Assembly (NCBI GenBank): GCA_003135415.1
Contig: PLBP01000015.1
Coordinates: 7,620 to 71,619, forward strand
DNA length: 64,000 nucleotides
Reading direction: 5' to 3'
Origin: Hyphomicrobiales bacterium
GTDB lineage: Bacteria > Pseudomonadota > Alphaproteobacteria > Rhizobiales > Xanthobacteraceae
Of the stretch, positions 8,734 through 16,999 are shown piece after piece (position 1 is the stretch's first letter; every line of letters begins with the position of its first letter). The translations under genes and the position numbers were made by a program. The notes below the pieces were generated by a model. That model worked only from the letters and a program-made list of their open reading frames with translations. It searched no databases and was not told where the DNA came from.

Positions 8734-9414
8734 ATGGCCGCATCGCTCGACGGGCCGCGCATTCCGCCGCGCGGTGGAAAGCCGGCGCAGCAGCTCGTCG
8801 TCTTTCTTCACGGCTACGGCGCCGACGGCAACGATCTGATCGCGCTCGGCCAGCAGTGGCAATCGATCTTGCCGGAGGCGGCGTTCGTTTCGCCGCATGC
8901 GCCCGAGCCCTGCGCGCAGGCGCCGGTCGGACGCCAGTGGTTCCCGCTCACCTTCCGCGACCCCGACGAGCGCTGGCAGGGCGTCATCAAGGCGGCGCCG
9001 CTGCTGAATGCGTTTCTGGACGAGGAACTCGCGCGCCATTCGTTGCCGTCCGACCGGCTCGCGCTCGTCGGTTTCAGTCAGGGCACGATGATGGCGCTGC
9101 ATGTCGGGCTTCGGCGCGCGGCGGGGCCTGCGGCGATCGTCGGCTATTCGGGAATGCTCGTATTGCCCAGCGACAAAGCGGCCGCGCAAGCGGCCGTGCG
9201 GGAAATCCGCGCCCGCCCGCCGGTCCTCTTGGTGCATGGCGAGCGTGACGATCTCATTCCGGCACAGTCTTTGTTCATGGCGGCGCAAACACTCGGCGCA
9301 CTCGATATTCCGGTGGAGTGGCATCTTTCGCCGGGCATCGGCCACGGCATCGACGCCGAGGGGCTGCGTCACGGAGGTGAATTTCTGTCGCGCGCGTTTC
9401 GGCCCCGCGGCTGA
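8734..9414 (+). CDS. Phospholipase/carboxylesterase-family alpha/beta hydrolase
   Basis: A 226-residue serine hydrolase of the Abhydrolase_2 type. The oxyanion-hole motif VVFLHGYGADGND is near residues 23-35, the nucleophile sits in GFSQG (Ser about 115), the acid lies in HGERDDLIP (about 170) and the catalytic His in SPGIGHGID (about 204). No signal peptide is seen, so it is likely cytoplasmic. Family members hydrolyse short-chain esters or lysophospholipids; the real substrate is unknown. Start ATG follows GGAGACCGAA. Confidence 0.9.
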   Translation: MAASLDGPRIPPRGGKPAQQLVVFLHGYGADGNDLIALGQQWQSILPEAAFVSPHAPEPCAQAPVGRQWFPLTFRDPDERWQGVIKAAPLLNAFLDEELARHSLPSDRLALVGFSQGTMMALHVGLRRAAGPAAIVGYSGMLVLPSDKAAAQAAVREIRARPPVLLVHGERDDLIPAQSLFMAAQTLGALDIPVEWHLSPGIGHGIDAEGLRHGGEFLSRAFRPRG

Positions 9415-9530
9415 GGCGAAGAGGCCGCTTCACAAAGCCGACATCGACCCGGTAGAATATGCCCGAGACTCGGTACCGCGAGCGGAACCAACCGAAAGCG
9501 TGACTACCGAGCGATCAAGGGTTGCGTTTG

Positions 9531-10085
9531 ATGGTTCCGATGTCGCCCGGTGCCTGGCCCGCTCTCGTGCTCAACGCGGATTTCCGCCCGCTGAGCTATT
9601 ACCCGCTCTCGGTCTGGTGCTGGCAGGATACGATCAAGGCGGTGTTCCTCGATCGCGTGAACATCGTCGCGCTCTACGACAAGGCGGTGCGAAGTCCGAG
9701 CCTCGCGATGAAGCTTCCGAGCGTCGTCTCGCTCAAGACTTTCGTGCGTCCCCTCCGCCACCCCGCCTTCACCCGCTTCAATGTTTTTCTGCGTGACCGC
9801 TTCGTCTGCCAGTATTGCGGCTCGCGCGAGGATTTGACCTTCGACCATCTGTTGCCGCGCTCGCGCGGCGGCCACACCACGTGGCACAATGTCGTCGCCG
9901 CCTGTTCGGGATGCAATCTCAGGAAGGGCGGGATGTCGCCCCGAGAGTCCGGCATGTGGCCGACGCAGATGCCGTTCCAGCCTTCGGTGAACGATCTGCA
10001 CCGCAACGGGCGGCTATTCCCGCCCAACTATCTGCACGAGAGCTGGCTCGACTATCTCTACTGGGATACGGAACTCGAGCCGTAA
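9531..10085 (+). CDS. HNH endonuclease family protein
   Basis: A 184-residue protein with an HNH nuclease centre: two zinc-binding pairs (CQYC and CSGC) around TFDHLLPRSRGGHTTWHNVVAAC, the beta-beta-alpha-metal core, at about residues 97-130. The N-terminal part (ALVLNADFRPLSYYPLSVWCWQDTIKAVFLDR) is typical of a chromosomal HNH family found throughout Alphaproteobacteria, whose biological role is not established. The ATG at 9531 is preferred to the TTG three codons earlier. It stands alone, converging on dsbB. Confidence 0.9.
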   Translation: MVPMSPGAWPALVLNADFRPLSYYPLSVWCWQDTIKAVFLDRVNIVALYDKAVRSPSLAMKLPSVVSLKTFVRPLRHPAFTRFNVFLRDRFVCQYCGSREDLTFDHLLPRSRGGHTTWHNVVAACSGCNLRKGGMSPRESGMWPTQMPFQPSVNDLHRNGRLFPPNYLHESWLDYLYWDTELEP

Positions 10086-10109
10086 AAGCTTTTTTGCCTC
10101 GCGGCGTCT

Positions 10110-10634
10110 TTATCTCTTCACGCCGCGTGCGGCGATGAAAAGCGCGAACAGCGCGAGCGCACCGGCGATCAGCGCGTTATAGCCCGCGAGCGAGAGACCA
10201 AGGAAACGCCACTGCACCTCATCGCAGGGCACGACGCGCGTGCCTTGCATCTGCGAGAGGATGCTGCCGCTGCCCGGCAGATTCACGCCCGAGCAAGTGG
10301 CTGGCCCCGGCCACCAACCCCATTCGACGCCGGCGTGATAGACGCCGAGCGCCGCGCCATAGGCAAGGATCGCGGCGATGACGAGAAGGAGCAGGCGCGC
10401 GAGCTTCGAGCGGCCAGGATTACGCGCGATAAACCCGAGAATAAGCGCGAGCGGGATCGCAGCGTAATAGGGAACCCGCTGGTCGAGGCAGAGCGGGCAC
10501 GGCACGAGCCCGATCACGTACTGAAAGAACCAGGCGCCGGCGATGGTTGCGGCACTCACGGCGGCGATGATGTAGGCCGCAGCCGAAATGGAGGCATTGC
10601 GGAAATCGAAGGAAAAAGCCGGATTTTTTTTCAT
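10110..10634 (-). CDS. dsbB: Disulfide bond formation protein B
   Basis: A 174-residue inner-membrane quinone reductase that reoxidises DsbA-type proteins. Four membrane segments are visible, with the two cysteine pairs in the expected periplasmic loops: CPLC (Cys46/Cys49) and Cys114/Cys137. The ATG at 10634 (MKKNPAFSF) is used; an upstream frame to 10754 adds a hydrophilic stretch not seen in the family. No dsbA gene is adjacent, although an HCCA-isomerase-like DsbA-fold protein lies at 61.6 kb. Confidence 0.92.
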   Translation of the reverse strand: MKKNPAFSFDFRNASISAAAYIIAAVSAATIAGAWFFQYVIGLVPCPLCLDQRVPYYAAIPLALILGFIARNPGRSKLARLLLLVIAAILAYGAALGVYHAGVEWGWWPGPATCSGVNLPGSGSILSQMQGTRVVPCDEVQWRFLGLSLAGYNALIAGALALFALFIAARGVKR

Positions 10635-11027
10635 GACGGAAAAGTTAGAAAACGACGAGGCGGGCAATGGATAAGCGAGCCCTGCATGTGATGCAACCGC
10701 GCCTTTTTCATGAATGCTAAATTGTCGATCTGCCGCCGGATGTTGCGGCGGCACTCGACATCGTCGAGATAGAAAATATCACGGAACTTGAAGCCGCTGC
10801 GGCCGGGTTCCATTGAGTTCCACTCATTGCAAGCCAATAAGTTTTCGCGCTCTTGTTCAACGCGAAACAATTTGTGCGCGCGATTTTGCGCACCGGCCTC
10901 ATTTTCGACTCATCGTGATGGCGCTTCGCCCCAGTGAACTAACAAACAATTCGGAGGAATCGTTCCACACAGAGACCATGCAGGACAGGACCATGGGGCG
11001 CGCGGGGGCGATGACCATGGAGTCCAC
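10635..11027. other. Intergenic region with no supported gene
   Basis: About 390 bases between divergent dsbB and the RlpA-like gene. Two overlapping minus-strand frames exist (10631-10902), but neither has a ribosome site, coding-like composition or a recognisable sequence. The right part contains GGAGG-type sequences and several out-of-frame ATG codons leading to the RlpA start. I see no strong hairpin, tRNA or repeat here; promoters for both genes probably lie within it. Confidence 0.5.
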
Positions 11028-11384
11028 ATGCGAAGCGCAACCGCGATCCTTACGCTTGCCGCCGCCCTCTTCGCGGGCGGCGTTGTTGAAAGTGCGAATG
11101 CTACTGCGTCTCGCGGGCTGGCATCTTTCTACGGCTACAGAGCCAAGACCGCGAACGGCGAAATGATGAATCCGCAGGCTATGACCGCCGCGCATCCGTC
11201 ACTGCCCTTCGGTACCCGCGTGCGCGTGACCGACGTAAGCACCCACCGCGCGGTGGTCGTTCGCATCAACGACCGCGGCCCGTTCGTAGTCGGCCGCATC
11301 ATCGATCTCTCAACCGCGGCGGCCGAGGTGCTCGGCATCGTCGACCGCGGCGTCGCGATGGTCGAAGTCGAAGTCGTTTCCTAA
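11028..11384 (+). CDS. RlpA-like double-psi beta-barrel protein, short secreted form
   Basis: A 118-residue exported protein. A signal peptide (MRSATAILTLAAALFAGG, cleavage probably after ANA) precedes a single RlpA double-psi barrel: ASFYGYRAKTANGEMMNPQ, AAHPSLPFGTRVRVTDV, VVVRINDRGPFVVGRIIDLS and AAEVLGIVDRGVAMVEVEVV. RlpA proteins are lytic transglycosylases acting on denuded glycan strands at septa. This copy lacks the SPOR domain that targets RlpA to the septum, and no lipobox is seen, so it would be a free periplasmic or secreted enzyme. The ATG follows GGAG by 8 bases. Confidence 0.9.
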   Translation: MRSATAILTLAAALFAGGVVESANATASRGLASFYGYRAKTANGEMMNPQAMTAAHPSLPFGTRVRVTDVSTHRAVVVRINDRGPFVVGRIIDLSTAAAEVLGIVDRGVAMVEVEVVS

Positions 11385-11454
11385 AGCATGATCCCGAAAA
11401 AGCTTGCCCCCGGACTTGATCCGGGGGCAAGCGTTTTCGGAAAAGATCATGCTT
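11384..11454. repeat. REP-like palindrome (AGCATGATC ends)
   Basis: Starting at the RlpA stop codon is a 71-base imperfect palindrome with ends AAGCATGATC and GATCATGCTT and an inner GCTTGCCCCCGG ... CCGGGGGCAAGC stem. The same ends recur at 16874-16942, 16953-16999 and 24469-24515. It may act as a terminator for the upstream gene. The family is common between genes in Bradyrhizobium-like genomes. Confidence 0.8.
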
Positions 11455-11568
11455 CAGCAAAATGTTAGGGACGCGCGTTGATTTGACCTAGAACAACCGC
11501 GTTTTCAAAAAATCAGGCGGAAGAACCGCTTGCCGCACGGGGGCGCGCCGCTAATATCCGGCGCGCGT

Positions 11569-11655
11569 GCCCCCGTGGCGGAACTGGTAGACGCGCCTGA
11601 CTCAAAATCAGGTTGTCGCAAGGCAGTGCCCGTTCGACTCGGGCCGGGGGCACCA
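11569..11655 (+). tRNA. tRNA-Leu(CAA)
   Basis: An 87-base gene including an encoded CCA. The acceptor stem GCCCCCG pairs with CGGGGGC, the anticodon stem is CCTGA/TCAGG with loop CTCAAAA (anticodon CAA at 11603-11605), and there is a class II variable arm (TTGTCGCAAGGCAGT) as expected for leucine. The T arm reads CCCGTTCGACTCGGG. It decodes UUG. A lower-GC, frameshifted gene of unknown function starts just downstream. Confidence 0.97.
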
Positions 11656-11738
11656 ACTTAATACGCGAATTGCTAAGCGATCAAAAAAATCCTTTGAGGC
11701 GCTAAGAAAACAGTGCTCCAGAGCACCCGCGCTAAATC

Positions 11739-12616
11739 CTAAACACAGGATAGATCGGAGGGTTTGAAATCCCGATACCGGATCGAGCTTTCGTCATCTG
11801 GGAACCATTCTACGCCTGATAATGTTCGCAATACTGTCCACTCGCTTTTGATCGTCGTATCCACAAACCAGATTTCATCTGGTTTGTCGGTTCGATTTAC
11901 AAGGTTCGCCTCAAGAGCGTCAGCTACGGCAACGTGGTTAGTTAACGCCATATCGCCGTTCTCCAAGATCAAGATTGATTTCGCACCTGACGCTTGCCAA
12001 CAAGCCAGCTTCGGCAGCTTGTTTTCTAGCGCAATCTCAATTCTCGTTTTTCGCAGTTGTTCGTAGTTTAATGGAGCGAAGCGAAGGGCAAAGAGACGAC
12101 CATTCGACTCTTCCGGCATCCACCAACCCGTCTCGCGGACAAGATGGAGATTGATCCCGTCGACCAACCCCTTCCGAAAGTTCTCGTGGCCAATGGGCCT
12201 ACGGCTCTTGGACGGCTGCTCTGGATATTCAGCATGGAGTTCTGCCGCGTGCTTCGCCGTCCACGCGATGACAGCCTCTTGTGCCGTCAGAATATCGCGC
12301 CGCTTCAGACCCGCCGTGGGGTCAATGGCGAACGTGAGCTTGTAAAAGCCGGGCGAAGGCAACTGGCGATCCAGCGCCGCGCATATCGGATCGATGAAGG
12401 CACCGAAGTCAACGTTGGTGTGAATCTGGCCTTCGAAAGCCTCAATGACCGTATGCTCAAGGGCGTGAGTCCTAGCTCAAAAGCGTAGTCGATGGGAGCG
12501 CCTTTGCCGTCGCGTTCAGGGCAGCGCGGATTGCTGCGCTTGGCATCCGATAACGTCTCAACTGATCGCGCAACCGCGTCACAGATTTTTCGTTCGTTCC
12601 CCGCCGCCCTTGGCAT
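11739..12616 (-). pseudogene. Conserved hypothetical protein with a frameshift
   Basis: Two overlapping minus-strand frames read as one protein of about 290 residues. The N-terminal frame starts at the ATG at 12616 and reads through a GKGAPIDYAFELGLTP segment. At about 12465-12475 the sense passes to a second frame that reads LEHTVIEAFEGQIHTNVDFGAFIDPICAALDR and then LPSPGFYKLTFAIDP to the stop at 11739. The second frame has a TGA just upstream of the junction, so it cannot be a separate gene with this sequence. I recall similar hypothetical proteins in Bradyrhizobium but no assigned function. It lies directly beside tRNA-Leu and looks less GC-rich than its neighbours, consistent with acquired DNA. 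Confidence 0.65.
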
Positions 12617-12713
12617 CGCTACGTATACCTCGAATCAAATCATTAGAAGCAGATTGCAACATACGGTAGTTCCGACTTCAATTGTTCCAGCGGAAGAACT
12701 AATCTTTTCGACT

Positions 12714-13295
12714 TCAAAATATCTTCGTCGCCGCGTAGAATCCGGCGATGAAAATGATCACGAACGAAATCATAATGAGGCCAAGTCGCCGCTCGATGAA
12801 GACGCGCGCTTGCTCGCCCCAGAAATAGAGGAGCGTGGCCACGAGATAAAAGCGCACGCCGCGGGTGATGATCGAAAGCACGATGAACCAGAACAGATTA
12901 TATCCGGCAAAGCCCGAGGCGATGGTGACGAGCTTGTAGGGGATCGGCGTCGCGCCCTTGATCAGGATGATCCAGGCGCCCCACTCTGCATAGGCCGCGC
13001 GAAACGCTTCCAACTTGTCGCCATAGCCGTAGAGCCGGATGAGAAACTGCCCGAGCGTGTCGTAGAGAAGCGCGCCGATGGCGTAGCCCAGAAGCCCGCC
13101 GAGCACGGAGGCGACCGTGCAAATGCCGGCGTACCAAAAGGCGCGGTTCGGCTTCGCCAGACACATCGGTATCAGCATTATGTCGGGGGGAATCGGGAAG
13201 ACGGAGCTTTCGACGAAGGAGACCACGGCGAGCGCTTTCGGCGCCCACGGCCTCGCCGCGAGCTCAAGTACCCAGTCGTAAAGACGGCGCAACAT
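12714..13295 (-). CDS. YqaA-family (DedA/SNARE-associated-like) membrane protein
   Basis: A 193-residue inner-membrane protein with four to five hydrophobic segments. The family marks are FVESSVFPIPPDIMLIPMCLAKPNRAFWYAG near residue 27-57, GGLLGYAIGALLYDTLGQ near 65 and the WIILIKGATPIPYKLVTIASGFAGYNLFWF loop near 107-137. DedA-like proteins are implicated in lipid flipping (undecaprenyl phosphate or phosphatidylethanolamine) and envelope homeostasis. This subgroup (YqaA) is less studied. It stands alone between a frameshifted gene and hisE. Confidence 0.9.
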   Translation of the reverse strand: MLRRLYDWVLELAARPWAPKALAVVSFVESSVFPIPPDIMLIPMCLAKPNRAFWYAGICTVASVLGGLLGYAIGALLYDTLGQFLIRLYGYGDKLEAFRAAYAEWGAWIILIKGATPIPYKLVTIASGFAGYNLFWFIVLSIITRGVRFYLVATLLYFWGEQARVFIERRLGLIMISFVIIFIAGFYAATKIF

Positions 13296-13358
13296 GGCGG
13301 GGTTCTCTATCGACCGCGCGAGGGTGAGTCAAAGATGCCGTGAGTGGCGTCTCGGCTG

Positions 13359-13742
13359 TTAACGCACGCGGCGCGGCCTCGCGCGATCGGACGGGAGGGG
13401 GTGAATGCTGATCTTGCTGCCGCCAATAAGAGTTTTTGGCATCTTCTCCGCGATGCCCATCAGGCGCTCGCGGCGGTCCATTTCGTCCCAAACATCCTGC
13501 AGCGTGACCTTGGCTTCCACCCAGAGCACGACGAGATTGTAGAGAAGGTCGGCGCTCTCGCGGATGACGTTTGGGCGATGACCCATGGCGGCTTCGAGCG
13601 CGACTTCGGCCGCTTCTTCGGCGACTTTTTTCGCGATCTTGCGCGGCCCCGCATGCAACAGGCGGGCGGTGCGGAAAGCGGTGGTGTCCTTGCCGCGGCT
13701 GTCGCGAACGGCATCGTAGAGCCGGATCAGCGAATCACTCAT
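13359..13742 (-). CDS. hisE: Phosphoribosyl-ATP pyrophosphatase
   Basis: A 127-residue protein with the HisE/MazG-like all-alpha fold: RTARLLHAGPRKIAKKVAEEAAEVALEAAMGHRPNVIRESADLLYNLVVLW, with the metal-binding EExxE ... ESAD pattern. It hydrolyses phosphoribosyl-ATP to phosphoribosyl-AMP in histidine synthesis. The C-terminal 40 residues extend past the usual core, as in other alphaproteobacterial HisE-like proteins. Starts at 13742 (MSDSLIRLY) and 13754 (MLKDMSD) are both possible. No other his gene is adjacent. Confidence 0.85.
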   Translation of the reverse strand: MSDSLIRLYDAVRDSRGKDTTAFRTARLLHAGPRKIAKKVAEEAAEVALEAAMGHRPNVIRESADLLYNLVVLWVEAKVTLQDVWDEMDRRERLMGIAEKMPKTLIGGSKISIHPLPSDRARPRRVR

Positions 13743-13942
13743 GTCTTTCAACATACTATGCGCCCCGCCTTGCGAATCCTCGAAAGCGGATTGGGTTGAG
13801 GGGGCGAGCGTCGATGCTGCTCCGCGACGGCATGGCGGCGCGAGCCACTTGCCCTTAATGGCGCCATGGTCTTTGCTCTTTCTCGATGCGGGCGGCCCGG
13901 GGGCGGACGAGGCTAAAGCGCAGAAGAAGCCGGGATTTTGTC

Positions 13943-15004
13943 ATGAGTTTCGTTTTTGTTGCCGCGAGGATATTTCGCTCCAATCTTTTTTTCGGTTTGA
14001 TATTTTTTTCCGCGATTGCTTTTGCCGGCGCTGCGCACGCGCAGACGTCGATCCGGTTTCTCCTCGATTCGAAAATTGACGGAACCTCGACGCCGTTTCT
14101 ACTCGGGATCGACAAGAGGTATTTCAAGGCCGAGGGGCTCGACGTTACGGTTTTGGAGCCCCTTTCATCCGACCCAGGCGAGAACGAAGAGGAAACGATC
14201 AAGCGCATCGCCTCCGGCGACGTCGAAATGGGATTTGGCGACATCAATGCCATGATTAAATTTCGCGACCAAAACCCGCAGATGCCGATCAAGACCGTCT
14301 ACATCGTTCACAACAAGGCCGCCTATTCGATCGTTGGCCGCAAGAGCCGCGGCGTGACCTATCCGAAGGATCTTGAAGGCAAGAAGATCGGCGCGCCGCC
14401 GCGCGACGAAAGCTTCGCGCAATGGAAGATTTTCACGCAGGCGAACGCGCTCGACGAGAGCAAGATCGCAATCGAGAACATCGGCATGCCCGTGCGCGAG
14501 CCGATGCTCGCCGCGGGCCAGGTCGATGCCGTCACCGGCTTGTCGTTCTTGTCCTACATCAACCTCAAGGATCGCGGCGTTCCCGCCGACGACATCTCCG
14601 TAATGCTGATGGCCGACTACGGTGCCGATCTTTACGGCAACGCGATTCTCGTCAGTACGAAGTTCGCCGACGAAAACCCGGAGGCGGTGAAAGCTTTTCT
14701 GCGCGCTTTCACCAAAGCGTTGAAGGACACAATCTTAAAAGCCTCCGCGTCCATCGATTTCGTGATCAAGCGCAATGGCGCGCTCAGAAAAGACCTCGAG
14801 CTCGAGCGCCTCAAAATGGCGATTCGCGACAATATCCTGACGCCCGAGGTGAAGGCCAATGGCTATGGCGCGGTCGATGCCCAGCGGTTTGCGAAGTCCA
14901 TCGACCTGATCGCGCTCGCCCATCCATTCAAGCAAAAGCCGGATGCGGGCACCGTATTCGACGCCTCTTTTTTGCCGTCCCCCGCCCTTCGCAAGGCCAA
15001 TTGA
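13943..15004 (+). CDS. NMT1/THI5-like ABC transporter substrate-binding protein
   Basis: A 353-residue periplasmic binding protein. A signal peptide (VFVAARIFRSNLFFGLIFF ... AHA-QTSI) is followed by the NMT1/SsuA fold: FLLGIDKRYFKAEGLDVTVLEP, ETIKRIASGDVEMGFGDINAMI, DLEGKKIGAPPRDESFAQW and AAGQVDAVTGLSFLSYINL. Relatives bind sulfonates, pyrimidine precursors or aromatic acids. No permease or ATPase for importing is adjacent; the next gene is an exporter of another class, so this is an orphan or tripartite-like component. The ATG at 13943 is chosen because the upstream extension is arginine-rich and would precede the signal peptide. Confidence 0.9.
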   Translation: MSFVFVAARIFRSNLFFGLIFFSAIAFAGAAHAQTSIRFLLDSKIDGTSTPFLLGIDKRYFKAEGLDVTVLEPLSSDPGENEEETIKRIASGDVEMGFGDINAMIKFRDQNPQMPIKTVYIVHNKAAYSIVGRKSRGVTYPKDLEGKKIGAPPRDESFAQWKIFTQANALDESKIAIENIGMPVREPMLAAGQVDAVTGLSFLSYINLKDRGVPADDISVMLMADYGADLYGNAILVSTKFADENPEAVKAFLRAFTKALKDTILKASASIDFVIKRNGALRKDLELERLKMAIRDNILTPEVKANGYGAVDAQRFAKSIDLIALAHPFKQKPDAGTVFDASFLPSPALRKAN

Positions 15005-15073
15005 GCCGATAGCCGGTGGCGTTGCCGCCGGCCGCAAGCCCGTTAGAGTGCGGGTCAAAACCAGGGCGAGCCC

Positions 15074-16861
15074 ATGTATCTCCTTCGTCTTTATGCCCGC
15101 GTTTTTTCGCTGCTCGGCCCCGAGCGGCGGCTCGGCGTCGTGCTTGCGCTCGCCAATGTCGCGCTCGCGGCGGCTCAGTTCGCGGAGCCCGTTTTGTTCG
15201 GCCGCGTCATCGACGCTCTCGTCGGCGCGCAGACCGTGCATCGGACACCGACGTTTCAAGAACTCGTGCCGCTGCTGGCGGCATGGGGTGGTTTTGGCCT
15301 CTTCAGCATCGCCTCGGGTGTATTTCTCGCGCTGCACTCCGACCGGCTTTCGCATCGCCGGCGGCTCGGCATCATCACGAAATATTTCGAGCATGTTCTA
15401 CATCTGCCGCTCGCCTACCACACCGGCACCCATTCGGGCCGGCTGATGAAGATCATGCTGCAGGGCGCCGACTCGCTCTGGGGCCTGTGGCTTTCCTTCT
15501 TCCGCGATCACTTCGCGGCATTCGTCACGATCTTCGTGATGTTGCCGGTCGCGGTGTACCTGAACTGGCGGCTCGGGCTTCTTCTCGTCGGGTTGATGAT
15601 CGTTTTCGCGGCGATCACGTCCTATGCGCTGCGCCAGACCGAGATGCAGCAACTCGGCGTCGAGCGCTTTCATAGCGATCTTGCCGAGCGGACGTCGGAT
15701 GCGCTCGGCAACATTGCGTTGGTGCAAAGCTTCACGCGCGTCGACGCGGAGGTGAGGGAAATCAAGAACGTCGCGGGGCAGCTACTGGCGGCGCAAATTC
15801 CGGTTCTGACTTGGTGGGCGGTCGTTTCGGTGGCGACGCGGGCGGCGACGACGATCACGATTCTGGCGATTTTCCTCGTCGGCACCTGGCTCCACATCCG
15901 CAATCTCGTGACGATCGGCGAGATCGTCACCTTCATGAACATCGCGACGCTGTTCGTGGGCAAGCTCGAGCTCGTGGTCGGCTTCACCAACCGCCTTGTG
16001 CTCGACGCGCCGCGGCTCGCGCAATTTTTCGAGGTACTCGATACGACGCCGGTCAAGGATCGCCCCGGTGCGATCGATCTCGGCCGCGCGCAGGGCCGCG
16101 TCGAATTCGACCATGTGTCGCTTTCCTATGACGGCAAGCGGGCCGCGGTGGACGACATCAGTTTCCGGGTCGAGGCGGGCGAGACGATCGCCGTGGTGGG
16201 CGAGACCGGCGCCGGCAAGTCGACCGCGCTTTCGCTCCTGCATCGCGCTTGGGATCCGCAAAAAGGCGCTATTCGAATCGACGGGCACGATATTCGCGAC
16301 GTCACGCTCGCATCGCTCCGGCGCAATATCGGTGTCGTGTTCCAGGAAGCGTTGCTCTTCAACCGCTCGATCGAGGAAAACTTGCGCGTCGGCAAACCGG
16401 ACGCGACGCGGGAGGAGATCGCCGAGGCGCTCGCTCGCGCGCAGGCGGCCGGACTCGTGGCACGCGCGCCGGGAGGTGTCGGCTCCAATGTAGGCGAGCG
16501 CGGTCGGCAGCTATCGGGTGGCGAGCGTCAACGCATCGCGATCGCGCGCGCGCTCTTGAAGGACCCGCCGATCCTCATTCTCGACGAGGCGACGAGCGCG
16601 CTCGATGCCACCACCGAGCGGAAAGTGCAGCTTGCGCTCGACGAGGTGATGAAGGGCCGCACCACCTTCGTGATTGCGCATCGTTTGGCGACGGTGCGCA
16701 ATGCCGACCGCATTTTTGTCTTTCACGATGGCAAGATCGTCGAGCAGGGAAGCTTCGACGAATTGGTGAAGCTGAACGGCCGCTTCGCCACGCTCGCGCG
16801 CGCACAGTTCCTGGCGGCACCGGAGCCCGAGCGGATCGCGATCGCCCGCCCGGCAGAATAA
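15074..16861 (+). CDS. ndvA: ABC exporter of the cyclic beta-1,2-glucan type (NdvA/ChvA)
   Basis: A 595-residue half-transporter: six membrane helices in residues 1-310, then a nucleotide-binding domain with Walker [10 protein letters not shown] (about 376-384), ABC signature LSGGERQR (about 479) and Walker [13 protein letters not shown] (about 504). The layout and blocks such as [49 protein letters not shown] and [12 protein letters not shown] match NdvA/ChvA, which export cyclic beta-glucan to the periplasm in Rhizobiaceae. No glucan synthase (ndvB) lies in the window, so the substrate is inferred only from similarity. Confidence 0.85.
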   Translation: MYLLRLYARVFSLLGPERRLGVVLALANVALAAAQFAEPVLFGRVIDALVGAQTVHRTPTFQELVPLLAAWGGFGLFSIASGVFLALHSDRLSHRRRLGIITKYFEHVLHLPLAYHTGTHSGRLMKIMLQGADSLWGLWLSFFRDHFAAFVTIFVMLPVAVYLNWRLGLLLVGLMIVFAAITSYALRQTEMQQLGVERFHSDLAERTSDALGNIALVQSFTRVDAEVREIKNVAGQLLAAQIPVLTWWAVVSVATRAATTITILAIFLVGTWLHIRNLVTIGEIVTFMNIATLFVGKLELVVGFTNRLVLDAPRLAQFFEVLDTTPVKDRPGAIDLGRAQGRVEFDHVSLSYDGKRAAVDDISFRVEAGETIAVVGETGAGKSTALSLLHRAWDPQKGAIRIDGHDIRDVTLASLRRNIGVVFQEALLFNRSIEENLRVGKPDATREEIAEALARAQAAGLVARAPGGVGSNVGERGRQLSGGERQRIAIARALLKDPPILILDEATSALDATTERKVQLALDEVMKGRTTFVIAHRLATVRNADRIFVFHDGKIVEQGSFDELVKLNGRFATLARAQFLAAPEPERIAIARPAE

Positions 16862-16873
16862 TCTTTTAAGGGC

Positions 16874-16942
16874 GCATGATCTTTTCTGAAAACCGGTTTC
16901 TACCCCGGATCAAGTCCGGGGCAGGCTTTTTCAGGATCATGC
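16874..16942. repeat. REP-like palindrome, copy with CCCCGGATCAAGTCCGGGG core
   Basis: Ends GCATGATC (16874) and GATCATGC (16942) with an inner 7-8-bp CCCCGGA/TCCGGGG stem, immediately after the ndvA stop. It belongs to the same family as 11384-11454 and sits back to back with a second, shorter copy. The pair separates the convergent ndvA and thiolase genes and probably also terminates transcription. Confidence 0.8.
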
Positions 16943-16952
16943 ATTTTGCCGG

Positions 16953-16999
16953 AGCATGATCTTTTCCGAAAAGCGGTACCCACTTTTCGGGATCATGCT
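16953..16999. repeat. REP-like palindrome, short copy
   Basis: A 47-base copy with ends AGCATGATC and GATCATGCT and the inner TTTTCCGAAAAG ... CTTTTCGG symmetry. Its last base overlaps the stop codon of the thiolase gene on the minus strand. It is very close in sequence to the copy at 24469-24515. Confidence 0.8.

Noticed and set aside
10100-10127. 8-bp hairpin CGCGGCGT/ACGCCGCG as terminator between the HNH gene and dsbB
   Set aside because: It overlaps the dsbB coding end and is not followed by a T-tract on either strand.
10631-10902. Overlapping minus-strand small frames upstream of dsbB
   Set aside because: No recognisable sequence or ribosome site; one is simply the dsbB frame extended or shifted.
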